DNA of 64,000 nt from Leptotrichia sp. oral taxon 498 (GCF_002240055.1 NZ_CP016753.1:496001-560000), one strand, 5' to 3'. Shown: positions 28,398 through 38,898, counted from the stretch's first letter. The notes: generated by a model from the letters alone, not told the origin. Translations and numbers: made by a program.

Positions 28398-30005
28398 TTA
28401 GCGAAATAATATAAAATAATATGCAATCAGTGAAATTATCACTCCGATAATTGCTTCACCTGACATCAATCCGTTTGAAAACATCATAAATTTTTGTGAA
28501 AATTTAGTAGAAATTTTTCCAAAGATTAAATTTAGAAGTCCACCTAAAAATACTGGTAAAGTCAAGTAAAATGGGACATAAATTCCTATTCCAAAAGTTA
28601 GCACAGGAAAATTTAACATATAAAGTGCAAAACCGATTAAAAGTCCTGTAAAGAAAAACTGAATAAATGGAATTCCATTTATAATTGAAGCGACGATTGA
28701 AGCTTGAAGCACTATTAACTCTGAATTTTCTTTAGGACCAATATTTTTATAAATATTAAAAAATACGAAAAATAGCCAGGTTATGACAACTGAACTCACG
28801 ATAGCTCCTATAAGTTCTCCTAAAAATTGCTCTTTCGGATTAGTTTTTACTTTATAACCCGATTTAAAGTCATTTAAAATATCTCCCGCAAGTCCACAAG
28901 CTACTGCGACGATACACGCTAAAAAAAATAATAAAAGTGTTGAAAAATTTGTGGAAAAAGCAAAGTTTAAAAATTTTAATTTTCCTAAAAAAGAAATTAT
29001 TAAAATTGTGATAATTGCATAAATTTCCATCGGATTCACGCCCGTTTTTCCAGTCGAATATCCAGCGATTATCGTACATAAAATACAAATTACTAAAAGA
29101 ACAAATGCTAAGATAATTGGCAATTTATAAATAAAAGTAATTAATAAAACTGTTATTAAAAAATAAGTAAATAATTTTTTTGAAAATATAGAAGTGCTTT
29201 TTTTCTCTTTTTTAAATTTAGAAAAAATCAGTTTTACAATTACTCCAAATCCAATTCCGACAACAATTCCCATTCCAAAACTATTTTTCATAAGATCAAA
29301 ATCTTTTATATTTTTTGAAATTGCCAAGGGCTGTGCTATAAAATGAACTAAGGCTCCTCCTAAAAACCAGATAAAAGTGTTTAAAAATCCTAAAATATAG
29401 CCAATTCCAACTAAAAGTGGCGAAACATAAAAGCTTAAAAATCCATTTTTTGTAGAAATTAGCGTTGGAATAATTGGAGATTTTCCTTTAGTAAAGTTAA
29501 TATCTCTCAAAATGGAAACAACTGTGCTAAATAGAACTCCTAATCCGACAAAAAGTCCATCTTTTTTGGTGTTATCCGAATTTACCAAATTATAAGCCGC
29601 TTCTCCAATTGGAAATTCAAGCTTCTCTTCTTCAATCATCTTTTTTCTAAAAATAAAAGAAAGAACACAACCTAACACGGAACCGAGCAAAATTGTCACA
29701 AAAAGCAAAGTTTTATTGATATTTTCAAGTTTTCCACCCAATATCAAGTATCCAGGCATTGTGAATGCTACACCTCCAGCAACCATTGATCCAGCACTCA
29801 TAATTGTGTGAGTGACCGTAATTTCTTTACTGTCAGTTTTTTTGAAAAAATTTAGTGCCATGATGGAAATTAGTGTCACCATCACCGTCGGCCAAGGCAG
29901 TGCGCCAAATTTTAAAACAGTATAAAACGAACTTGCAGAAATAAGTACAGCTCCAATAACTCCAATTATTACAGAAGCTGGTGTGATTTTTATTTTTTTT
30001 GACAT
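28398..30005 (-). CDS. OPT-family oligopeptide/metal-chelate transporter
   Basis: A 535-residue polytopic membrane protein with about 14 hydrophobic segments. The N-terminal ASVIIGVIGAVLISASSFYTVLKFGALPWPTV, LEFPIGEAAYNLV and CGLAGDILNDFKSGYKVKTNP match the OPT/YSL oligopeptide transporter family. It probably imports small peptides. The metal-chelate alternative is open. The ATG at 30005 is preferred because the upstream in-frame TTG overlaps the GAAAGGAG site, though the spacing (14 nt) is long. Confidence 0.85.
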   Translation of the reverse strand: MSKKIKITPASVIIGVIGAVLISASSFYTVLKFGALPWPTVMVTLISIMALNFFKKTDSKEITVTHTIMSAGSMVAGGVAFTMPGYLILGGKLENINKTLLFVTILLGSVLGCVLSFIFRKKMIEEEKLEFPIGEAAYNLVNSDNTKKDGLFVGLGVLFSTVVSILRDINFTKGKSPIIPTLISTKNGFLSFYVSPLLVGIGYILGFLNTFIWFLGGALVHFIAQPLAISKNIKDFDLMKNSFGMGIVVGIGFGVIVKLIFSKFKKEKKSTSIFSKKLFTYFLITVLLITFIYKLPIILAFVLLVICILCTIIAGYSTGKTGVNPMEIYAIITILIISFLGKLKFLNFAFSTNFSTLLLFFLACIVAVACGLAGDILNDFKSGYKVKTNPKEQFLGELIGAIVSSVVITWLFFVFFNIYKNIGPKENSELIVLQASIVASIINGIPFIQFFFTGLLIGFALYMLNFPVLTFGIGIYVPFYLTLPVFLGGLLNLIFGKISTKFSQKFMMFSNGLMSGEAIIGVIISLIAYYFILFR

Positions 30006-30060
30006 AATATTATCATTTTCTCCTTTCAAAAAATTTATTTTTTTTGTTAAAATATATAAA

Positions 30061-30090
30061 ATTTTACAGTATTTAGTGTATTTTTGTCAA
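30061..30090 (-). promoter_or_regulatory. Sigma-70 promoter of the OPT transporter-coaX unit
   Basis: Minus-strand TTGACA (30085-30090) and TAAAAT (30061-30066) with an 18-bp spacer. Confidence 0.65.
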
Positions 30091-30238
30091 TAACTTTTGA
30101 AAATAAAGTGAAACAAAATTTATTTTTTTAATTTTAAATAAATTTAAAAATGTGGTAAAATATATAAAGTAAAGTTTTTAAATTCCCAGAAATACTTTAC
30201 AAAAATTAATGGGGGAAATTTTAAAAGAGGAGAAAAAA

Positions 30239-33200
30239 ATGAGAAACACTAGATGGCGTTCAAAAATTATTCCAAGTCCACGACAGGAAAGGGAATACAT
30301 TAAAAAAGGCGAAGATAAAAATAAAAATGAAAGCAATGAAAAAGAAAAAAAAGAAAAATTTAAAAAAGTAAAAATAAAAAGAGCCAATCAAAATGAAGCA
30401 AAAAAGTTTTCTATTGACCAAGATATTTTGCAAATTCTTTATTCAAGAGGAATTAATTCGGATGAAAAAATAAAAAAATTTCTTAATCCAAGTTTGGAAG
30501 ATATAGAAAATCCTTTGGGACTTTGCGATATGGAAAAAGCTGTTGTTGAAATTGAAAAAGCGATTTCGGAGCAAAAAAATATTTGGATATATGGAGATTA
30601 TGATGTTGACGGAATTACTTCCACTTCGGTTTTATACTTGGCTCTAAAAGAACTTGGAGCAGAAAATGTAAATTACTACATTCCAATTCGAGATGAAGGT
30701 TATGGGCTAAATAACGAAGCACTAAAAAAAATAAAAGATTCGGGAGCGGACCTGGTAATTACAGTTGACTGCGGAATTACCGCTTTTCCTGAAGTCGAAT
30801 TTGCAAATTCAATAGATTTGCCTATAATAATTACAGATCACCACAATTTACACGGCGGAAAAATTCCAGAAGCTCTGGCGGTCATTAATCCTAAAAGAAA
30901 AGAAAACAGTTTTTCTTTTGAATTTTTAGCTGGAGTTGGAACTATTTTTATGGTTGTGCTTTGTCTTTTTGAAAGAGCTGAAAAAAAAGAAGAGACAAAT
31001 AAATATTTGGATTTGGTGGCGATTGGAACGGTTGCAGATATTGTTCCACTTACAGATGAAAATAGAATTTTTACAAAATTTGGTTTGGAGCAATTACTTT
31101 GCACAAGACATAAAGGTCTAAAATTTTTGCTCTACAAGCTATTTTCTTCAAATCAGCAAGATATTGAAAAAACTGAGTACACAACTTATGATGTTGGATT
31201 TATAATAGCACCTCTATTTAACGCTGCCGGTAGACTTACAGATGCAAAAATGGTTGTAAAACTTTTGACTTCAGATAACGAGCGGGAAATTGAAGTTATT
31301 GTCAAAGAACTTATTAACAGAAATTTTGAGAGAAAAGAACTGCAGAATAAAATTGTGGAAAAAATTGAAAATAAGATTGAGAATACTAATACTTCAGATG
31401 ATTTTGTAATTATTGACTATTCGCCTGAATACCATCATGGCGTAATTGGAATTGCAGCTTCAAAAATTGTTGATAAATACTATAAACCAGTAATAATAAT
31501 GGAAGTTAAAGAAGATGAAGGAATTGCAGTCGGTTCGTGCAGAAGTATTGGAAATTTCAATATTTTGGAAGTTCTACAATCAATGCCAGAATTGTTTTTA
31601 AAATTTGGAGGACATTCAGGTGCGGCTGGATTTACAATTTCGATAAAAAATATTCCGCTTTTTCAAAAAAAAGTAAATAAATTTGCGAAAACTAAATTGA
31701 CAAAAGACGATTTTGTGAAAATTATCGAAATTGACAAGCAAATTCCGATACAAAAAATTTCGTACGAATTTTTTCAGCTGACAGAAAAACTAAAACCTTT
31801 TGGTTTTGGAAATCCAACGCCAACTTTTAGGACAAATAATGTGCTTTTTGAAAATATTAAATTCATTGGAGAAAATAGAAATCACATAATGTTTGACCTT
31901 AAGCAAAAAGGTTTTTCAAATAAAAACGCAGTTTGGTTTAATTCAGGAGAATATTTTAAAGATTTGAACAAAAATTTAATTTACGACATTGTTTATAAAT
32001 TAAAATCTGAAATGTTTCAAAATAAATTTTACACAAAAGTTTATATTGAAGACGTAAAACCTTCTAAAATGAAAGACGAAACTTTACTCTATTATCATTC
32101 GTTATTCAATACTTCGTTTCCAGTAAAATCAGTTTTTTATACAAATGTTGAATGGGACGAGAATAAAAAAATAAAGATGAAAGCAAATTTTGACCAAATT
32201 GAACTTTTTTGTGGAAGACAAATTATTGGACGACTTAATTACAATATTTCAAATATGCTTTTATTACTAAACAAATATTATAACTGGAAATTTTCAGTTA
32301 AAATCGAGAATATTAGGCAAACTGAAACTCATAAAATAGTCGAAGTTTTGATAAGAAGAGATTATAAATTCAATGGTTACGGATATGAAGATGCAGAAAT
32401 TTTTAGAGAAATCAAAGAGTTTTTGATTGGGAAAATGGAATATAATACTCAGACGAAAAAATTACTTGCGCAAATTTTTAGACAAAATAAAAATTTAATC
32501 ATAAAAAATATTTTTAGCAAAAAAGAAGAATTTAAATATGAAATGTCGGATTTTAAAATATTTTTACTCACAATTGGAATTTATTATAAACAAATAACTT
32601 CTAAAAAAAGTCAAATTGTTGTTAAAAATAAAGATGATTTTGAATACAACGAACCTTTTATAAATAAATATTTTGAAATAAACGAAAAATATGAAACTGA
32701 ATATCCATTTACTGTATTTTATGATTTTATTCCAGAAAATATTTGTTTTATCGAAAAAGAAGAAAATTATTTAAAAACAAATTCTGTAGAAAATAGTTTT
32801 TTAGAAAATGAAAATGAAAATATAAATTCTGAGAATGAAGATGAAAATAAAGATAAAGATAAAAATATAAAAAATATGGAAAATATAGATGAAAATCAAG
32901 AAAATTTTGAAATAAAAGAAGAAGTTAAAAAAATCGAATATAAAAAAGTTGAACAAATTGAATATAAAATTGGCAAAAATAAAAATATTAAAGTTAAAGA
33001 AAAATTTTGCGTAATTTTAAATGACAATGAGTTTTTAGAAAGACTGGATTTTTCAAAAGAAGAAATGGAACACGAAAATATTGTGGAAATTACAACTGAG
33101 ATAAAAATTCCAAAAAATGTTATTTTTCTTGAAAATTTGGCAAAAAAAGACAGAAAAAAATTAAATGGAAAAAATATTTATTTAAAATATCTTCCTTTTA

Positions 33201-33280
33201 GCAAAAAAATTAAGTTGAAAAAATTGCTTGACGAAAGAAAAATTATTTATTCTGATTATTCGATAAATGATATTTTGTAA
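30239..33280 (+). CDS. recJ: Single-stranded-DNA exonuclease RecJ with long C-terminal extension
   Basis: A 1013-residue protein. The catalytic DHH/DHHA1 core is clear: YGDYDVDGITSTSVLYLAL, VITVDCGIT, ITDHHNLHGG, GTVADIVPL and the C-terminal GGHSGAAGFTISI, followed by the OB-like domain (LKPFGFGNPTPTF). It is a 5'-3' ssDNA exonuclease for mismatch and recombination repair. The core ends around residue 580. The remaining 430 residues form an extra region with a strongly charged Asn/Glu/Lys tract around residues 860-910. There is also a basic N-terminal tail of about 50 residues. The start at 30239 follows GAGGAG. An earlier ATG at 30209 is less likely. Confidence 0.93.
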   Translation: MRNTRWRSKIIPSPRQEREYIKKGEDKNKNESNEKEKKEKFKKVKIKRANQNEAKKFSIDQDILQILYSRGINSDEKIKKFLNPSLEDIENPLGLCDMEKAVVEIEKAISEQKNIWIYGDYDVDGITSTSVLYLALKELGAENVNYYIPIRDEGYGLNNEALKKIKDSGADLVITVDCGITAFPEVEFANSIDLPIIITDHHNLHGGKIPEALAVINPKRKENSFSFEFLAGVGTIFMVVLCLFERAEKKEETNKYLDLVAIGTVADIVPLTDENRIFTKFGLEQLLCTRHKGLKFLLYKLFSSNQQDIEKTEYTTYDVGFIIAPLFNAAGRLTDAKMVVKLLTSDNEREIEVIVKELINRNFERKELQNKIVEKIENKIENTNTSDDFVIIDYSPEYHHGVIGIAASKIVDKYYKPVIIMEVKEDEGIAVGSCRSIGNFNILEVLQSMPELFLKFGGHSGAAGFTISIKNIPLFQKKVNKFAKTKLTKDDFVKIIEIDKQIPIQKISYEFFQLTEKLKPFGFGNPTPTFRTNNVLFENIKFIGENRNHIMFDLKQKGFSNKNAVWFNSGEYFKDLNKNLIYDIVYKLKSEMFQNKFYTKVYIEDVKPSKMKDETLLYYHSLFNTSFPVKSVFYTNVEWDENKKIKMKANFDQIELFCGRQIIGRLNYNISNMLLLLNKYYNWKFSVKIENIRQTETHKIVEVLIRRDYKFNGYGYEDAEIFREIKEFLIGKMEYNTQTKKLLAQIFRQNKNLIIKNIFSKKEEFKYEMSDFKIFLLTIGIYYKQITSKKSQIVVKNKDDFEYNEPFINKYFEINEKYETEYPFTVFYDFIPENICFIEKEENYLKTNSVENSFLENENENINSENEDENKDKDKNIKNMENIDENQENFEIKEEVKKIEYKKVEQIEYKIGKNKNIKVKEKFCVILNDNEFLERLDFSKEEMEHENIVEITTEIKIPKNVIFLENLAKKDRKKLNGKNIYLKYLPFSKKIKLKKLLDERKIIYSDYSINDIL

Positions 33281-33372
33281 AAAACTTTTTTATATTTGAT
33301 TAAAAAATTACTAAATAAATAATAATAAAAAAAATACAGTTTGTATTTTTTACTAAAAATAAAGAAAAATAT

Positions 33373-33408
33373 AAAAAAGAAGAGTTTATTTAAAAATTCT
33401 TCTTTTTT
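33373..33408. terminator. Bidirectional terminator between recJ and tgt
   Basis: A perfect 11-bp inverted repeat (arms 33373-33383 and 33398-33408; AAAAAAGAAGA / TCTTCTTTTTT) gives T-runs in both directions between the convergent genes. Confidence 0.8.
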
Positions 33409-33412
33409 TATT

Positions 33413-34612
<1,200 letters not shown>

Positions 34613-34650
34613 TTATTTTCTCCCATTTTTCAATTTTTCCTAAAAAATTT

Positions 34651-34680
34651 AAAAAAAAACAGAGAGTGAAAAATCTCTGC
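34651..34680 (-). terminator. Intrinsic terminator of rpmE2
   Basis: A GCAGAGA/TCTCTGT stem (arms near 34659-34665 and 34674-34680) is followed on the minus strand by nine T residues. Confidence 0.85.
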
Positions 34681-34703
34681 TTCTAATTTTTTTATAATTA
34701 AAA

Positions 34704-34946
34704 TTATAAATTGTATTTTTTCTTAAATTTATCAACTCTTCCAGTTTCATCAACGAATTTAGATTTCCCAGTAAAGAATGGGTGTGAAGTTGAACTTGTT
34801 GCAACTTTTATTACAGGATATTCTTTTCCTTCAAAAGTAGTTGTTTCTTTAGAAGTTTTAGTTGATTTTGTCAAAAATTTTTCTCCGTTGCTTGTATCTT
34901 CAAACACTACAAAGTTGTATGCAGGATGTAAATCTTTTTTTGCCAT
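34704..34946 (-). CDS. rpmE2: 50S ribosomal protein L31, type B (zinc-free)
   Basis: An 80-residue L31. It has [23 protein letters not shown] and the family's [28 protein letters not shown]. The CxxC zinc motif of type A L31 is absent, so this is the zinc-independent type B form, often made under zinc limitation in bacteria that have both types. I see no Zur-like operator at its promoter, and it may be the only L31 of the organism. ATG after AAAGGAG. Confidence 0.96.
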   Translation of the reverse strand: MAKKDLHPAYNFVVFEDTSNGEKFLTKSTKTSKETTTFEGKEYPVIKVATSSTSHPFFTGKSKFVDETGRVDKFKKKYNL

Positions 34947-35001
34947 TATTTATTTCTCCTTTCTATATATAACTATGATTATTTATTTTATCATTCACAA
35001 T

Positions 35002-35030
35002 ATAATAACATATTTCCTTATCTTTTTCAA
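35002..35030 (-). promoter_or_regulatory. Sigma-70 promoter of rpmE2
   Basis: Minus-strand TTGAAA (35025-35030) and TATTAT (35002-35007) with a 17-bp spacer. Confidence 0.7.
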
Positions 35031-35164
35031 GATTTGAAAATTTATTTTTTATTAAAGTTTTATAATTGTTTTAAAATTTAAGATTTTGAAATAAAGATTT
35101 GATTTTTTTAATCGAAAAAGTTTAAATTTAAAAATTAAAATAAAAAACTGGAATTAAATTTTTA

Positions 35165-35199
35165 TAAAAAAAGAGAAAATCAATAATAAGATTTTCTCT
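35165..35199 (-). terminator. Intrinsic terminator of dps
   Basis: A 10-bp stem (arms 35172-35181 and 35190-35199; AGAGAAAATC / GATTTTCTCT) is followed on the minus strand by seven T residues, about 60 bp past the dps stop. Confidence 0.8.
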
Positions 35200-35259
35200 C
35201 AAATTTAAAGTATAATAATGGGTTTTTTAATAATTTTGTAAAACTTTATTAAAAGAAAA

Positions 35260-35697
35260 TTATTTTAAATAAGCATTTAACATCCACAAATCTTTTTCAT
35301 ATGTGCTGATATATTCATCAACTAATGCAGATGTTCCGTAATCATTTTCTTCATCAGCAACTTCTTTTACTTCTTTTACTAATTTCAACATTGCTTCAAA
35401 TTCTTTTTTAACATCGGCAACTGCATCAGCAATAGAAATTGCTTCATTTTTAGCTTCTCTAATTGTAGAAACTTCTAAGTAGTCTTTTAATGTTCCTAAA
35501 GGACGACCACCGATTGCTAAAATTCTTTCAGCAACATCATCAATTTGTGTATTTAATCCATCATAATATTCTTCCAATTTTGCGTGAACAGAAAAGAATC
35601 CTGAACCAACTATATTCCAGTGATAATTTTGAACCTTTCTGTATAACACATTTAAATTAGCTAAATAAACATTTAATTTTTCAACTGTTTTTGACAT
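35260..35697 (-). CDS. dps: Dps-family ferritin-like DNA protection protein
   Basis: A 145-residue ferritin-like protein. The intersubunit ferroxidase ligands are in VQNYHWNIVGSGFFSVHAKLEEYYDGLNTQIDDVAERI (His, His, Asp, Glu), the classical Dps signature. It would form dodecamers that oxidise Fe(II) with peroxide and protect DNA. The ATG at 35697 is chosen because the upstream GTG overlaps the AAGGAG site. The gene stands alone with a strong promoter and a PerR/Fur-like palindrome over its transcription start, so peroxide or metal control is likely. Confidence 0.94.
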   Translation of the reverse strand: MSKTVEKLNVYLANLNVLYRKVQNYHWNIVGSGFFSVHAKLEEYYDGLNTQIDDVAERILAIGGRPLGTLKDYLEVSTIREAKNEAISIADAVADVKKEFEAMLKLVKEVKEVADEENDYGTSALVDEYISTYEKDLWMLNAYLK

Positions 35698-35733
35698 TTT
35701 TATCACTCCTTAAAAATTTATATTTTATATATT

Positions 35734-35750
35734 TTTGTAATTATTACAAA
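35734..35750. promoter_or_regulatory. PerR/Fur-like operator at dps
   Basis: TTTGTAATTATTACAAA is a perfect 8-1-8 palindrome. It lies just downstream of the dps -10 box, over the expected start of transcription. Its core 7-1-7 form (TTGTAAT-n-ATTACAA) differs from the PerR box TTATAAT-n-ATTATAA by one symmetric change. Confidence 0.6.
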
Positions 35751-35753
35751 TTT

Positions 35754-35782
35754 ATTTTACCACTTTTCAGAAAATTTGTCAA
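35754..35782 (-). promoter_or_regulatory. Sigma-70 promoter of dps
   Basis: Minus-strand TTGACA (35777-35782) and TAAAAT (35754-35759) with a 17-bp spacer. Confidence 0.8.
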
Positions 35783-35834
35783 CACTTTTTTTCATAAATT
35801 TTCAAATTTATTTTCCTAATTTCTTTCAGTAAAG

Positions 35835-35863
35835 TTGTAAAACTGCCAAAAAAATGTTACAAT
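35835..35863 (+). promoter_or_regulatory. Sigma-70 promoter of uppP-hemZ
   Basis: TTGTAA (35835-35840) and TACAAT (35858-35863) with a 17-bp spacer, about 40 bp upstream of uppP. Confidence 0.65.
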
Positions 35864-35905
35864 TTTATGTAATAATAAAAAATTTTTTTAGAAAGGAAAT
35901 AATAT

Positions 35906-36730
35906 ATGATTTTTAGTATTATAAAAGTTTTTATACTAAGTCTTGTTGAAGGACTTACAGAATTTGTACCTGTCAGCAGTACCGGACATATGATAATTGT
36001 TGACCAATTTTTAAAATTATCTGACAATAAAGTTTTTGTTGACGCTTTTAAAATAATAATTCAACTGGGAGCGATTTTGTCGGTTGTTGTTTACTACTGG
36101 AAAAAAATTTTTCCGTTTGCAAAAGGTAACACGAAACAAGAAAGCATGGATATTATTGCAATGTGGGTAAAAATCGTGATTGCTGTAATTCCTGCCGTGA
36201 TTTTGGGACTTAAATTTGATGATATTATTGAAGAGAAATTTTTTAATTCATTAACTGTTTCGATAATGCTTGTATTTTATGGAATTTTACTTATTTGGAT
36301 TGAAACAAGAAAGAAAAAAGAAGAAAAAATTAAATCAATCAAAGAAATGACAATTCCACTTGCACTTGGAGTTGGACTTTTTCAATGCCTTGCGATGATT
36401 CCAGGAACTTCTCGTTCTGCTGCAACAATAATTGGAGGAGTTTTGCTTGGATTAAACAGAGTCCTTGCCACAGAATTTTCTTTTTTCTTGGCAATTCCAA
36501 CAATGCTTGGAGCCACTTTGCTAAAGATAGTTAAAATTGGAAATGTTCTTACAATGGAAGAATGGTTTTTAATTGGACTTGGATTTGTTTTATCATTTAT
36601 TTTTGCTTACGCTGTCATAAAAGTATTTATGGATTACATCAAAAAACACGATTTTAAAGTGTTTGGATATTACCGAATTATTTTGGGAATTATTATGCTT
36701 CTATTATTTTTCACAGGAGTGATTAAATAA
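35906..36730 (+). CDS. uppP: Undecaprenyl-diphosphatase UppP/BacA
   Basis: A 274-residue integral membrane phosphatase that recycles the C55 lipid carrier of peptidoglycan synthesis. Signatures are the N-terminal LSLVEGLTEFVPVSSTGHMIIVD (catalytic Glu and Ser region) and the second motif MIPGTSRSAATIIGG. Length and about eight membrane segments are normal. It is expected to confer intrinsic bacitracin tolerance. It is followed after 3 bp by the hemZ-like gene. ATG after GAAAGG. Confidence 0.97.
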   Translation: MIFSIIKVFILSLVEGLTEFVPVSSTGHMIIVDQFLKLSDNKVFVDAFKIIIQLGAILSVVVYYWKKIFPFAKGNTKQESMDIIAMWVKIVIAVIPAVILGLKFDDIIEEKFFNSLTVSIMLVFYGILLIWIETRKKKEEKIKSIKEMTIPLALGVGLFQCLAMIPGTSRSAATIIGGVLLGLNRVLATEFSFFLAIPTMLGATLLKIVKIGNVLTMEEWFLIGLGFVLSFIFAYAVIKVFMDYIKKHDFKVFGYYRIILGIIMLLLFFTGVIK

Positions 36731-36733
36731 AAA

Positions 36734-38275
36734 ATGATAGTTTCAAATATTAAAGTAAACGAAAATAAATTGGAAGAATTTGTGAGAGTTCTTTTATCCG
36801 AAGAATACGATATTTTAAAAGCAAATTCCGAGAAAAATATTTATTTTGAAATTTGCGAAAATTTTGAAAAAATTAATGTTGTGGCTATTTTGACAAAAGA
36901 AAAAAATTTTAATAATTATAAAAATAATAAAAATTCTGAAATAAAAATTGAAATTTGTGAAAATTTTAAAATTAAAAATATTAAAGAAAAAAGCGTATTA
37001 AAAAAAATTACTTTTTCTTACGAAAAAATTTGTGACAAATATTTTGATCAAGCAGAAGTTATGTTAAAAACTTCTATTTTTAAAATTTTTGAAAAAGAAA
37101 AAGATTTCAAATGGGGAACTTTAATTGGCGTAAGACCTACAAAGATTGTCGGAAGATTTTTGAAAATGGGACTTTCTTATGAAAAAATTTTAGAAATTTT
37201 GAGAGATATTTATTTAGTCAGCGACGAAAAAAGAAATTTACTAATAAATATTGTAAAAAAACAGCAGAAATATCTCGACAAAGATACAATCGGAATTTAT
37301 ATTGGAATTGCCTTTTGTCCGACAAAATGCACTTACTGCTCATTTCCAGCGTATCTTTTAAATGGAAAATATGCCGCTAGATATGACGAATATATTGAAG
37401 ACATTTACAAGGAAACTAAAGAGATTGGAAAACTTTCACAAGAACTAAATTTAAAAATAAATACAATTTACATCGGTGGCGGAACCCCTTCGATTTTATC
37501 AGCTGAAGAAATAAAAAAATTGCTTGATATGATAAAAGAGAATTATGATTTGAGCCATCTAAAAGAATTTACATTTGAAGCTGGAAGAATTGACACATTA
37601 AATCAAAAAAAATTGCAAGTTTTAAAGCAAGGCGGCGTGGATAAAATCAGCATAAATCCACAGTCATTTAATGAAAAGACGCTAAAACTCGTGAATCGTT
37701 ATCACGACAGAAAACAGTTTGACAAAGTCTATAAATTAGCTAAAGAAATGGGACTTTCAATCAATATGGACTTAATTTTAGGACTTCCAAAAGAAACAAC
37801 TCAAGATATTTTGTATACTTTGGACGAAGTGGCAAAATACGATGTGGAAAATTTGACAATTCATAATTTGGCGATAAAAAATGCAAGTAAACTTAATAAA
37901 GAGAATTATGAGCATCGTGACACTTTGGACTACAAGACTATTTTTGAAAAAATTTCTAAAATTACTGAAAATAAAGGACTTTTCCCTTATTATATGTACC
38001 GCCAGAAAAACAGTTTTCAGTGGGGAGAAAATCTGGGATATTCGCTTAAAAACTATGAGTCCATTTACAACATTGAAATGATTGAAGAAAATAAGACAAT
38101 TATTGGAATTGGAGCTGGAGCTATAACAAAACTTATTTGGACGGATGAAAATACAAAAAAAGATAATATAAAAAGACTTGTCAATCCAAAAGATCCACTT
38201 GTATGGATGAACGAATTAGAAATACGTCTTGAAATAAAAAAAGAAAAAATTAGAGAAATTTCTAAAAAATTATAA
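36734..38275 (+). CDS. hemZ: Radical SAM coproporphyrinogen dehydrogenase-like protein HemZ
   Basis: A 513-residue radical SAM protein of the HemN/HemW/HemZ group. The cluster motif is CPTKCTYCSFPAYL (C-x3-C-x2-C, around residue 196), followed by IYIGGGTPSIL, the GVDKISINPQSFNEKTL segment and MDLILGLPKET. The N-terminal 180-residue extension with GTLIGVRPTKIVGRFL is characteristic of HemZ rather than HemW. No other heme-synthesis gene is in the window, so a heme-transport or degradation role is as possible as oxidative decarboxylation of coproporphyrinogen. An Asn/Lys insert lies near residues 57-65. Confidence 0.85.
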   Translation: MIVSNIKVNENKLEEFVRVLLSEEYDILKANSEKNIYFEICENFEKINVVAILTKEKNFNNYKNNKNSEIKIEICENFKIKNIKEKSVLKKITFSYEKICDKYFDQAEVMLKTSIFKIFEKEKDFKWGTLIGVRPTKIVGRFLKMGLSYEKILEILRDIYLVSDEKRNLLINIVKKQQKYLDKDTIGIYIGIAFCPTKCTYCSFPAYLLNGKYAARYDEYIEDIYKETKEIGKLSQELNLKINTIYIGGGTPSILSAEEIKKLLDMIKENYDLSHLKEFTFEAGRIDTLNQKKLQVLKQGGVDKISINPQSFNEKTLKLVNRYHDRKQFDKVYKLAKEMGLSINMDLILGLPKETTQDILYTLDEVAKYDVENLTIHNLAIKNASKLNKENYEHRDTLDYKTIFEKISKITENKGLFPYYMYRQKNSFQWGENLGYSLKNYESIYNIEMIEENKTIIGIGAGAITKLIWTDENTKKDNIKRLVNPKDPLVWMNELEIRLEIKKEKIREISKKL

Positions 38276-38303
38276 ATAAATTTAAAAATAATAATAATAA
38301 ATA

Positions 38304-38341
38304 AAATAAACTATTCATATTTTATAAAGAATAGTTTATTT
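38304..38341. terminator. Bidirectional terminator between hemZ and ompA-like gene
   Basis: A perfect 13-bp inverted repeat (arms 38304-38316 and 38329-38341; AAATAAACTATTC / GAATAGTTTATTT) sits between two convergent genes. Confidence 0.75.
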
Positions 38342-38358
38342 TATTTTATTTTATTTTT

Positions 38359-38898
38359 TTAACTTTGATTTTTATTGATTTTTATTTCAATTCTTCTGTT
38401 TTTAGCTCTTCCATCTTCATCATCATTTGATGCGATAGGATTACTGTCTCCTTTTCCAACTGTTTCAATAATTCTTTCAGGAGCAAGTCCCAAATCAATT
38501 AATCTTTCTTCAACGCTTTCAGCTCTTCTAAGTGATAATTCTTTGTTGTAGCTCTTTGTTCCCTTTGAATCTGTATATCCGATAATTGAAACTTTTAAAT
38601 TTTTTTCTTCAATGTATTTTTTTACTTGTTCTAATATTGGATTATATTCATCTTTTATATTTGCACTATTATAATCAAATTTTAATTTATTTGTATCTAA
38701 TACAATTAAATCTCCTTCAGATTTTTTTGTTTCAGTTACATAATTTTCCACATTTTCAGAATTTGTATTGTCAACTTCGACAGCATCTGTTCTCATAGCA
38801 TTGTCTCTTAAATTTGAAGTTGTTATTTTTTTTGCAGTAGTTGGTGCCGAAACTAATAGCACAGATAACATCGCTGTTACTTTTGATCTTTTATCCAT
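38359..38898 (-). CDS. OmpA-family peptidoglycan-binding protein
   Basis: A 179-residue exported protein: short signal peptide (MLSVLLVSAPTTA), a linker (25-60), and a C-terminal OmpA-like domain. The domain starts at KLKFDYNSANIKDE and contains the diaminopimelate-binding signature IIGYTDSKGTKSYNKELSLRRAESVEERL...GKGDSNPIASNDDEDGRAKNRRIEIKI. It should tether the outer membrane to peptidoglycan, which supports a diderm cell. No beta-barrel is encoded with it. Confidence 0.9.
   Translation of the reverse strand: MDKRSKVTAMLSVLLVSAPTTAKKITTSNLRDNAMRTDAVEVDNTNSENVENYVTETKKSEGDLIVLDTNKLKFDYNSANIKDEYNPILEQVKKYIEEKNLKVSIIGYTDSKGTKSYNKELSLRRAESVEERLIDLGLAPERIIETVGKGDSNPIASNDDEDGRAKNRRIEIKINKNQS

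Larger units (their letters stand above)
34947..35259. other. Intergenic region between dps and rpmE2
   Basis: These 313 bp hold the rpmE2 promoter (35002-35030) and the dps terminator (35165-35199). The middle part is AT-rich with no open frame or repeat that I can see. Confidence 0.7.
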
